Both the position numbers and the translations under genes were made by a program. From NCBI GenBank assembly GCA_050115555.1, contig JASFQI010000216.1, positions 1 to 8,440 of the forward strand: DNA of 8,440 nt. Reading direction: 5' to 3'. A model generated the notes under the pieces. It was not told the origin of the DNA and did no database searches. It saw nothing but the letters and a program-made list of their open reading frames with translations. Shown here one piece after another: positions 1 through 6,419 of this stretch (position 1 is its first letter; every line of letters starts with the position of its first letter). The stretch is from JASFQI01 sp050115555. GTDB lineage: Bacteria; Desulfobacterota; DSM-4660; Desulfatiglandales; HGW-15.

Positions 1-1181
1 GTGAAGTAACCGTCCTGGCCGAGTGTGTACCCAATGCTTTCCAGGAGCTGTCGCGCTTTTTCCGGATCGTATCCATAGGGACGGACATCCGGATTGTGCC
101 AGGGATTGCCCGGCGGCAGCAATCCGGGGCTTCCCGGGATACCGTGCCCGCGCTGGGTGATTTCCACCAATTTCTGTCGATCGATGGCATAAGCCATGGC
201 CTGCCTGAACTCCTTCTGTCTCATCGGTTCTTTCCGGTGATTGATGGATATCTTGCCGCAAAAGGCATAGGGAGCGCGCAGGATGGTGAATCCTTTGGAT
301 TCCATCGCTTTGGCCTGTTCCGCTTGAATGCCGGCAGCGTTCACCTCTCCCCTTGCGAGCGCCGCAGAGACCATGACAGGGCTTGTTTTTACGAATACCA
401 ACCTGTCAACCGTGGGCCTTCCCTGGTAGTAGTCCTCAAAGGCCTCGTAGAGATAGGTCCCCTGGGCTTTGTTGTAATCGGTCAGCCTGTACGGCCCGCT
501 TCCGATCGTGGCCTCCGGGGCATCGAAAGTCATAGGGTCTTCCACCTCGCGCCAGATGTGTTTGGGGAGTATGACCATGGTGCCGATCATTTCGTAAAGG
601 AACGGCGCGTACCTGGATTCAAGGACCAGCTTGACGGTTCGATCGTCGATCACTTCAACTCGTTTGATTCCGCTAGGGCCTGAAAGGGTGACAAATGCAT
701 CGGGATGGGTCTTCACGTATTCGATGGTAAAGGCCACATCATCCGCGGTGACAGGCCGGCCGTCGTGCCATTTCGCATTTTCCTGGAGCACGAATGTGTA
801 CGCGTTATCCGTCTCGTCGTAACTCCACTCTTTGGCCAGGGCAGGGATGAACCCGTTTTTGTCTTTCCAGACGAGCGTGTCGAAAATGAAGCTCATTCGG
901 AGATATCCCGGGCCCCGGGAATAGCGAAGGTAGGGTGAAGGATAGCCCCAGTCACCGGTAGGGTCGGCGATGGTGTAGGTCACAACGGCACGCGTTTTTT
1001 CATCCGTCGACAAGGGGGACGCTGCTGCAGTCTCCGTTGATGTCGTGCCGGACATCCTTTCCTGTTCGCCGGCGTTTTCAGGATTTTCATCACTGCCGCC
1101 ACATGCGCCAAAGAACACGGCTCCCGTGAGCAGTGTGACAATGCATGCAGCTGAAAAAGTGCGTCTCAAGGCGTATCTCAT
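1..1181 (-). CDS. ABC transporter substrate-binding lipoprotein, family 5 (NikA/DppA/OppA type), 3' end outside window
   Basis: Periplasmic solute-binding protein of the SBP_bac_5 family, which delivers nickel, metal chelates, peptides or similar ligands to an inner-membrane ABC permease. The frame is open from ATG 1181 to the left edge (393 codons seen; family members are usually about 500 or more), so the C-terminus is missing. The N-terminus is a lipoprotein signal: basic start (MRYALRR), hydrophobic stretch, then FFGAC with the candidate lipidated Cys at residue 27, followed by a low-complexity Ser/Thr/Ala/Glu linker to about residue 60. Family signatures are WHDGRPVTADDVAFTIEYV near residues 138-156 and FRQAMAYAIDRQKLVE further on. 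A GGGGGA ribosome site lies about 8 bases before ATG 1181. In-frame ATGs at 1226 and 1223, directly after the upstream stop, are possible starts but would weaken the signal peptide. The preceding gene ends 45 bases away. The ligand cannot be read from sequence; nickel or a chelate is suggested only by context. Confidence 0.9.
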   Translation of the reverse strand, partial: MRYALRRTFSAACIVTLLTGAVFFGACGGSDENPENAGEQERMSGTTSTETAAASPLSTDEKTRAVVTYTIADPTGDWGYPSPYLRYSRGPGYLRMSFIFDTLVWKDKNGFIPALAKEWSYDETDNAYTFVLQENAKWHDGRPVTADDVAFTIEYVKTHPDAFVTLSGPSGIKRVEVIDDRTVKLVLESRYAPFLYEMIGTMVILPKHIWREVEDPMTFDAPEATIGSGPYRLTDYNKAQGTYLYEAFEDYYQGRPTVDRLVFVKTSPVMVSAALARGEVNAAGIQAEQAKAMESKGFTILRAPYAFCGKISINHRKEPMRQKEFRQAMAYAIDRQKLVEITQRGHGIPGSPGLLPPGNPWHNPDVRPYGYDPEKARQLLESIGYTLGQDGYF

Positions 1182-1226
1182 CTTCGAATTCCCCCATTCA
1201 ATCGTCATGGAAACGTTTTTCATCAT

Positions 1227-1742
1227 CTAGCTGTCCGCCCGCATCTCGTCCAGTAGCTGGTTCATCCAACCGGACAGCTTTGCATCCGGGACGGAATAGT
1301 AGGGCGGAAGGTAGGGCTTGATGTCGATCACAGGGCTTCCGTCCACAGCATCCAGCCCGGTCACGCGAAGGATGCTGCCCTCTCGCTCCAGAAGCTTGAC
1401 GGCAATCGCCAGGACGGGGTTGGGCCGAGCCGGGCTGCAGGTCGAGAACACCCCCACAAGGGGCAAATCCTTTCTTCCCATCGGATGGACCTTGGTGAAA
1501 GAACGGCCATCTGAATCCACCAGATGCGCCCAGTAAAGCACCAGGAGGTGAGAAAACTCCTCGATGCCGTCGAGAATACCTGCGTATTTCGGATCAATCT
1601 CAATCTCAGAAACGACTTCGGCGTGATGGGATGGTGAATGATCATTGTCTTCCCAATTCAAATCGCCGGAATGGGCCACCAGGCTCGGCTTCTCGATGTC
1701 ACTGCGAACCACGCCCACGGGTCTAAGCGTCATATCCATCAC
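1227..1742 (-). CDS. TsaA/TrmO-family SAM-dependent methyltransferase-like protein (short form)
   Basis: A 171-residue protein of the TsaA (UPF0066/YaeB) beta-barrel family. The characterised E. coli member, TrmO, N6-methylates t6A37 of tRNA using SAM. Visible family blocks are RPVGVVRS at the N-terminus, EEFSHLLVLYWAH (residues 61-73), GVFSTCSPARPNPVLAIAV (97-115) and GLDAVDGSPVIDIKPYLP (129-146). It consists of the TsaA domain only, shorter than E. coli TrmO (about 235 residues), resembling archaeal short forms. Oddities: the block usually read as T-R-S-P-x-R-P-N-P-I-G here has Cys102 for the Arg and lacks the Gly after NP-I/V. A GGGAG site lies 6 bases before GTG 1742 and 9 bases before the overlapping ATG 1739, so either may be the start. 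It sits between a membrane synthase-like gene and a transporter gene, which argues that its substrate may not be tRNA. That last point is inference. Confidence 0.85.
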   Translation of the reverse strand: MMDMTLRPVGVVRSDIEKPSLVAHSGDLNWEDNDHSPSHHAEVVSEIEIDPKYAGILDGIEEFSHLLVLYWAHLVDSDGRSFTKVHPMGRKDLPLVGVFSTCSPARPNPVLAIAVKLLEREGSILRVTGLDAVDGSPVIDIKPYLPPYYSVPDAKLSGWMNQLLDEMRADS

Positions 1743-1759
1743 TTGCTTCTCCCTTCAAG

Positions 1760-1780
1760 CCCCTGCGCATACGCATGGGG
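1760..1780 (-). other. Intergenic inverted repeat between the synthase-like and TsaA genes
   Basis: CCCC-TGCG and CGCA-T-GGGG (plus-strand reading) can pair as 4+4 bp with one bulged T and a 4-base CATA loop. It sits in the 61-base gap upstream of the TsaA ribosome site. There is no T-run, so termination is unlikely. It is weak and could be chance. Confidence 0.25.
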
Positions 1781-1785
1781 TCAGC

Positions 1786-1841
1786 GGATCCGATTGAAAA
1801 GGTTCATGGGCTCACTTCTTTATCGCGTGGATCCGATTGAA
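1786..1841. repeat. 13-base direct repeat across the end of the synthase-like gene
   Basis: The plus-strand word GGATCCGATTGAA occurs at 1786-1798 (intergenic) and again at 1829-1841 (within the last codons of the synthase-like gene), offset by 43 bases. The flanks are not similar, so this is not a simple tandem duplication of the whole unit. Confidence 0.5.
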
Positions 1842-4800
1842 CTGCTGCTGAAAACTGCTCCGCGGCCTTTGCCTTTTCCCCTGACTGAAGAAAGGCCATA
1901 CCAAGCTGGTAACTCGTTTCTGCATCCCGGGGATTCCGGGTCAGCGCCGCCTTCAACAGGGCAATCGCCTCTTCGTTTTGTCCGAGCTTCCTGTGGGCGA
2001 TGCCCAGTTCGCCAAGGATCTCGGGGTCATCAGGGTTGTGTTCCTGCGCTCTGGAAAGATAGGAAATCGCCTTTTGATAGGCCCCCCTTTGCATTTCGAT
2101 CATCCCCAGGTACTTGTACAACTCGGTCTTTTGAGGGGCCAAAGAAACGGCGTTCTCCAGATACATCGCCGCATCCTTGAATTCCCCGATCTCGGCCATC
2201 AAAAGACCCAGGGCCAGGTAACCAGGTTCGTGCATAGGGTCCATGGATATCGTTTTTCGAAGCTCCTCCATGGCCTCCGCCCTACGATCCGCCGCCGCCA
2301 GTGCGAGCGCCAGGTTGTAGTGATCAGACGGTAGAGGATCGTCGAGCGAAATATGCTTCCGCATGGTTTTGATTTGGGTCTCGGCACAGCACGCCTTGAG
2401 CTTGGGATCGATGAAGACGCCATACGAAGGGACCAGGACACGGCTGCAATAACCGGTCACGACCGTTTTGTACCGTGCCTGCTGCTCATCGCTCAGATGA
2501 CAGAGCTTGAGCAGATTGAACACCGGGACATTGGCGGATGCGGAGAACTCGATCAGATCCAGAAGGGTGTCGGGATCTCTGTGGGTTTTCAATCTCTGTA
2601 ATGTATCCGCGGACAGCCGGCGGCGCTCTTCAATGGCCCGGTCCATGTCGCAACGCCCGCTGTAGAGCTTCAAGGGCGCGGCAAACTCCAGATAGGGTCG
2701 ATGGTCCGTGTGAACAGGGCCTGACCCAAAGAGGTGGACAAGGTCTTCGGTCAATATCAAATGGACGAGAAAATCGACGCCCGGAAACGTCACATTGATG
2801 GATTTTCGCGCAAAGCGCAGATGGTTTTGGGCATGCTGCCAGTCCAGTCCCCTGGGATCGGTCAACCCGAGCAGCAGGTAATCGACCGGTCCGACCTTGA
2901 AAAGGGCACCGTTTGGAAAGACCTCTGCAAACGTTCTCCCAAGAAGCGAAAAGGTCTCCCAGTCCATCTCATAAGACTGGATCCACTGGGCGAAAATGCC
3001 GTTCTCTTTGAGGCGCTCTTTGGCCAGTTGAAAGAATTCCCGTGAAAAAAGCTTGGCCAGGCCGGACATCCACGGATTGGAGGGTTCGGAAATGATGACG
3101 TCGTATTTCTCATGCGTCATGGCCAGGTGGTTGCGGCCGTCCTGCACGATCAGACGGGATCTCGGGTCATTCAGGCAGGCGTAATTCCAGGGTTTGAAAA
3201 ATGACTTGCAGGCCTTGACGACCTCTTCATTGATTTCCACAACGTCCAGCTTCTCGATCGGGTAAAGAAGCACCTCGCCCGCTGTCATGCCGCTGGCCAG
3301 ACCCAGAACCATGACGTTCCGGGCGCCGGGATGGAAAAGCAGTGGAATGTGTGCGGACAAGGTCTGCGTGGAACGGTCGCCATGGGAGGAAGCATCCGCC
3401 TTGCCGCTGTTGAACATGGCGTATTCTTCGGTTCCCAGGCTGGTGATCTCCTTCTCCACCGTGGTAAAGCCTCCAATGCCTTCTCCATGAAATACGACCT
3501 CCAGGCCTTTGCGCTGTTTTGCAAGCCACTCAGGTCCGTTCCACAAGGCGTCGAGCCAACCCGCCCTGTGAAGCGCGCTTTCAATGGGTTTGAAATCTCG
3601 ATACCAGCCACGGGAGAGCAGGTCGTGTTGCCATGAGGGGAAACTCCAAAGCAAAGCGAAGTACAAAAGAATGACGCATGTACCGCAGAGTTTCCCCAAC
3701 GTTCGCTTTCGAAAGCCTGTCTCTGTGTGGAGCAGGGCCAGGCCAGCCGCAGCGAATTGAACCAGCAGGATCAGCCTCAAACCGTTTTCCTTGCCCAACA
3801 GAGGGATGAGGAAAAACCCTGCGGTGAAGGATCCCAGAATGGCGCCCAGTGTGTTCAGCGCATAGGCCTTGCCTAGCGATGCGCCGAGATCGGCCATCGA
3901 CTGGACATAGATCTTGTTGACCAGAGGAAACGCCGCGCCCAGGAACAAGGTGGGACCCATGAGAAGGATCCATAGAACAAGGGATTGAACCAGGATCAGC
4001 AATGGAAAGCTGTTGTGAAACACATGAATAAGCTTTGCGAAGAAGAACTGACTGTTCCCTAAGATGTGGCTCACCAGGAGTGCGAGGAAGGAAGCACATA
4101 GCTGGGTGATGATCAGTAAAAGGAAGGCATTGCGGACTCTGTCCGCCAGCCTGCCAAAAAGGATACTGCCTAATGCCAAGCCAATGATAAATGTCGAAAT
4201 CACCAGGGTAAAGGAGTAGGTCGTGGGGCCGACGATCAGCCCCAGGAGGCGTGTCCACAACACCTCATAGGCCAAAGCGCAAAATCCGGACAAGGCGAAA
4301 AGTGTGAGGACCCATTTGGCCTGAAGGCGGCGATCCCCCTCTGACTGGAGACGCCCCATGGATTTTGTATTCTCCAGTGAGGGTGCATTTTTCGAAGGAA
4401 TGAGGTCGCTGGGTAGAGTGGGGGGAATGATGTACTTCAAGAGCAGCAGGCACGAGACCCCAACCAGCAGATTCAAGAGCGCGGCTATGCCCAGGGTCGA
4501 CCATACACCCAGGCTTTTCACAAGCAGAAATCCGCACAGGACGGCGCCCACAGCCCCACCCACGGTGTTGAGTCCATACAACCAGCCGGTGCGAGCCCCT
4601 AGGTGGCTCAGGTGACGTACATAGAATCGGCACAATAGAGGAAGCGTGGCCCCCATGAGGCTCGCCGGGACAATGAGAATCCCTGCGCATCCCAGGAATG
4701 CCAAAGCCTGGTAGCACCAGAAGTGATGAAGCAAGGAATCATAAAACAGCCGATAAACCGGGCGCATGGCGCCGACCAGAAAAGGCAAAAGCAATGCATA

Positions 4801-5172
4801 CCCTGCAATGCAGAGCTCGAATATGGCGTAAAGGGACAAGAGACGTTTTCGCGAGGAGATCCGGTCCACGGTTCTCCCGGCCACATAGCTGCCCAGGGCC
4901 AACCCTCCCATGAAGACGGACAGGACCGTGGCCACGGCAAACGGTGCGCTCCCGGTCACCTTGTCTATGATCCGCAGCCACAGGACCTCATAGATCAGTC
5001 CAGCGACTCCGGAGACAAAAAAGCAGCCCGGCACGATCAGGAAAAGAACGGGGGCCTGTTGGTTGGGCAACCAGCCGGCTTCCGGGCGGGTCGATTGTGA
5101 GTGGAGGGTCATTTGAATGATTTTGTTATCGATCGTTTCGAGTGATTTCATCCCACAGCAAGGCGGAGCCAT
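1804..5172 (-). CDS. Fused MFS-like membrane / spermidine-synthase-like protein with C-terminal TPR repeats
   Basis: About 1122 residues from ATG 5172. Residues 41-250 and 287-482 are two homologous hydrophobic halves. Each opens with an SG-x(5)-YEVLW-x-R motif (54-67 and 295-308), followed by a GLALGS...GR..DR block. One more hydrophobic segment (496-512) follows. Residues about 518-835 are a spermidine-synthase-like domain: LLSRGWYR, NSGKADAS (588-595), a SAM-loop equivalent LGLASGMTAGE (623-633), VVEINEEVV (644-652), then YDVIISEPSNPW (690-701). The SEPSNPW ending is typical of membrane-fused members and differs from the Asp-containing loop of true SpeE, so polyamine synthesis is not assured. 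Residues 949-1118 form five exact 34-residue TPR units. A longer frame from TTG 5241 exists, but those 23 extra codons are hairpin-forming GC-rich sequence. ATG 5172 has GGAG 8 bases upstream; ATG 5151 is the next alternative. Function is uncharacterised in this family as far as I know. Confidence 0.88.
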   Translation of the reverse strand: MAPPCCGMKSLETIDNKIIQMTLHSQSTRPEAGWLPNQQAPVLFLIVPGCFFVSGVAGLIYEVLWLRIIDKVTGSAPFAVATVLSVFMGGLALGSYVAGRTVDRISSRKRLLSLYAIFELCIAGYALLLPFLVGAMRPVYRLFYDSLLHHFWCYQALAFLGCAGILIVPASLMGATLPLLCRFYVRHLSHLGARTGWLYGLNTVGGAVGAVLCGFLLVKSLGVWSTLGIAALLNLLVGVSCLLLLKYIIPPTLPSDLIPSKNAPSLENTKSMGRLQSEGDRRLQAKWVLTLFALSGFCALAYEVLWTRLLGLIVGPTTYSFTLVISTFIIGLALGSILFGRLADRVRNAFLLLIITQLCASFLALLVSHILGNSQFFFAKLIHVFHNSFPLLILVQSLVLWILLMGPTLFLGAAFPLVNKIYVQSMADLGASLGKAYALNTLGAILGSFTAGFFLIPLLGKENGLRLILLVQFAAAGLALLHTETGFRKRTLGKLCGTCVILLYFALLWSFPSWQHDLLSRGWYRDFKPIESALHRAGWLDALWNGPEWLAKQRKGLEVVFHGEGIGGFTTVEKEITSLGTEEYAMFNSGKADASSHGDRSTQTLSAHIPLLFHPGARNVMVLGLASGMTAGEVLLYPIEKLDVVEINEEVVKACKSFFKPWNYACLNDPRSRLIVQDGRNHLAMTHEKYDVIISEPSNPWMSGLAKLFSREFFQLAKERLKENGIFAQWIQSYEMDWETFSLLGRTFAEVFPNGALFKVGPVDYLLLGLTDPRGLDWQHAQNHLRFARKSINVTFPGVDFLVHLILTEDLVHLFGSGPVHTDHRPYLEFAAPLKLYSGRCDMDRAIEERRRLSADTLQRLKTHRDPDTLLDLIEFSASANVPVFNLLKLCHLSDEQQARYKTVVTGYCSRVLVPSYGVFIDPKLKACCAETQIKTMRKHISLDDPLPSDHYNLALALAAADRRAEAMEELRKTISMDPMHEPGYLALGLLMAEIGEFKDAAMYLENAVSLAPQKTELYKYLGMIEMQRGAYQKAISYLSRAQEHNPDDPEILGELGIAHRKLGQNEEAIALLKAALTRNPRDAETSYQLGMAFLQSGEKAKAAEQFSAAVQSDPRDKEVSP

Positions 5173-5188
5173 GCTTTCCACTCCGCCT
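5161..5188 (-). promoter_or_regulatory. Hairpin enclosing the ribosome-binding site and start codon of the membrane/synthase gene
   Basis: A perfect 8-bp inverted repeat (AGGCGGAG at 5188-5181 and CTCCGCCT at 5168-5161, minus-strand reading) separated by a 12-base loop. The 5' arm carries the GGAG ribosome site, the loop carries ATG 5172, and the 3' arm carries the anti-Shine-Dalgarno CUCC. Folded mRNA would therefore hide the ribosome site, as in translational control by RNA structure or translational coupling. If the true start is ATG 5151 instead, the hairpin lies just upstream of it. The stem is seen directly; the regulatory role is inferred. Confidence 0.5.
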
Positions 5189-5214
5189 GTTTGAACGCTG
5201 CCCCCTTTGATCAA

Positions 5215-5236
5215 CGGGGCGGGAATCCCCGCCCCG
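5215..5236 (-). promoter_or_regulatory. GC-rich intergenic hairpin after the FmdE-like gene
   Basis: A perfect 9-bp stem (CGGGGCGGG pairing with CCCGCCCCG) with a 4-base loop, beginning 14 bases after the FmdE-like stop codon. No T-run follows on the minus strand, so it is not a standard intrinsic terminator. It could be an mRNA 3'-end stabiliser, a processing site or an attenuator that sets the ratio of receptor/FmdE-like protein to downstream products. It lies 27 bases before the ribosome-site hairpin at 5161-5188. Confidence 0.45.
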
Positions 5237-5249
5237 CTCAAAGGATCTG

Positions 5250-6323
5250 CTACTTCGCGTCGACCACACGCTTGCCCAGCATCTCTTCCAAAGGATTGGC
5301 CCCCATGCCGATCAACTGGAGGAGATCCTTTTCGCTGTTGATCTCCTTGGTGGCGATCACGGAGAGGAATTTTTCCGGATGGTCCTTGTGGGCCAGGTAA
5401 AACTGCGAGTAGTAGACATGAAGCAGGGGGTTGCTTTTTTGCTTCATGTCGAAATCAGGGTCGTTGATGAACTTCACGAGCTCATCGCGTTTCCAGTCAA
5501 ATTTCAAAAGGTTGGCATCGCCTTTCTGGGTTTCCCGGTTGTAACGGATGATCAGTCCGCCCAAGCTGGAGTATTCCTGGTCGGCGGTTTTCCAGACTTC
5601 ATTCCAGTTGTATTTCATGGAAAGATACCCTCTTTTCCCGGGAGTCAGGTTCATCGCTGTGGCAATGTAGTCATCCTGGCACCACGCAGGCGCGCCAACG
5701 TAGGTGTAGCGTTGTCCTTCGGCCAGGGGCAGGTGTTTTTTGATGTAGCTCACCGTCAGGAACCCAGTGGACACCCCACCGCACAGATGATCGTGGTACA
5801 AGGCCCCTTGGATCAGATCATCGGGAAAACCACGTGCCCAACCGTTGGCAATGCTGATCACTGAAAAGGCCGGCCGGCCGAACGCCTTGAAATCCTTTAT
5901 GGACATGCCCTTTTTGGCATACACATCCATGGGCTCGGAAACCTTGAATGTCTCATCCTCTTGCGAAACCAGCACCATGGGCAGCGTGGTGGGGCCTGTC
6001 TTATGCGTCAAGGCGAAGTACAAGGGTGCGTCCAGATCCGTATGCACAAAGAGGATGTTGCCTGTATCCGCGGAAACCCCACAGACGTCACGGACGGTTT
6101 TGCACAGGATACGGGTGCCTTCGCCTTGATACAGGGCGTATCCTGCATTGGTCAGGCAAATCATATGTTGTGTGTCCTTCGAGTTTTCAAGCTTTGCCAT
6201 GGCCTGCTTCAAGGCCTTGGCGGCTTCAGCCTGTAGAGCGTTATTTCCGGCACATACGGACCCGACAAAAAAAAGCAGACTGCACAGGAAAAAGAGAAGA
6301 AACCCAAATTTTTTAGTATTCAT
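5250..6323 (-). CDS. Exported FmdE-like putative metal-binding protein
   Basis: A 357-residue protein with a clear Sec signal peptide (KK followed by a hydrophobic run, likely cleaved after VCA at residue 25), so it is probably periplasmic. Residues about 170-235 match the FmdE domain (formylmethanofuran dehydrogenase subunit E family). The signature GALYHDHLCGGVSTGF (173-188) holds His177, His179 and Cys181, and WCQDDYIATAMNLTPGKRGY (214-233) holds the second conserved Cys (215), aligning with the family's C-x-x-D-A-I-Q and T-x-G-K-x block. These residues bind zinc or another metal in FmdE-type proteins. Residues about 30-165 form an extra N-terminal region with Cys56, Cys74 and Cys81; I do not recognise it separately. 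The start is well set: AGGAG lies 6 bases before ATG 6323. There is no methanofuran enzyme nearby, so a role in formylmethanofuran metabolism is unlikely. A periplasmic metal-binding role with the neighbouring receptor and ABC transporter is the likely inference. Confidence 0.85.
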   Translation of the reverse strand: MNTKKFGFLLFFLCSLLFFVGSVCAGNNALQAEAAKALKQAMAKLENSKDTQHMICLTNAGYALYQGEGTRILCKTVRDVCGVSADTGNILFVHTDLDAPLYFALTHKTGPTTLPMVLVSQEDETFKVSEPMDVYAKKGMSIKDFKAFGRPAFSVISIANGWARGFPDDLIQGALYHDHLCGGVSTGFLTVSYIKKHLPLAEGQRYTYVGAPAWCQDDYIATAMNLTPGKRGYLSMKYNWNEVWKTADQEYSSLGGLIIRYNRETQKGDANLLKFDWKRDELVKFINDPDFDMKQKSNPLLHVYYSQFYLAHKDHPEKFLSVIATKEINSEKDLLQLIGMGANPLEEMLGKRVVDAK

Positions 6324-6392
6324 GCGTTACTCCTTTGATGTGACTTGTTATGCCTCATTGCCCCAAAGGCGGATCATCACCGAACATGGACG

Positions 6393-6411
6393 AGCCGTGA
6401 CGGCTTGCCGT
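6393..6411. other. Two overlapping palindromes in the receptor/FmdE-like gap
   Basis: AGCCGT-G-ACGGCT (6393-6405) and ACGGC-TT-GCCGT (6400-6411) share the arm at 6400-6404, so only one could form at a time. They lie 9 to 27 bases after the receptor stop. Loops are very short, so any RNA hairpin would open at its tip; a protein-binding site is equally possible. The rest of this 96-base gap shows only the AGGAG ribosome site near 6330-6334. Confidence 0.3.
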
Positions 6412-6419
6412 GCTCAGAA

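Noticed and set aside
96..683. 195-codon open frame on the plus strand
   Set aside because: Antisense to the substrate-binding protein, whose family motifs read continuously on the minus strand through this region.
3581..4717. Minus-strand open frames of 225 and 150 codons in another frame inside the membrane/synthase gene
   Set aside because: Both are out-of-frame shadows; the main frame carries the repeated membrane motifs without a break, so there is no frameshift.
5215..5236. Intrinsic terminator after the FmdE-like gene
   Set aside because: The stem is strong but is followed by TTGATCAAAGGGGG, with no U-tract.
5173..5241. N-terminal extension of the membrane/synthase protein from TTG 5241
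   Set aside because: The added codons are made of hairpin sequence, the TTG lacks a good ribosome site, and ATG 5172 has GGAG at suitable spacing.
6324..6419. NikR- or Fur-type operator, or a separate promoter, in the receptor/FmdE-like gap
   Set aside because: I looked for GTGTTAC-type and Fur-like dyads and for -35/-10 boxes; only imperfect half-site-like words (GCATAAC, GTAACGC) in the wrong orientation were found.
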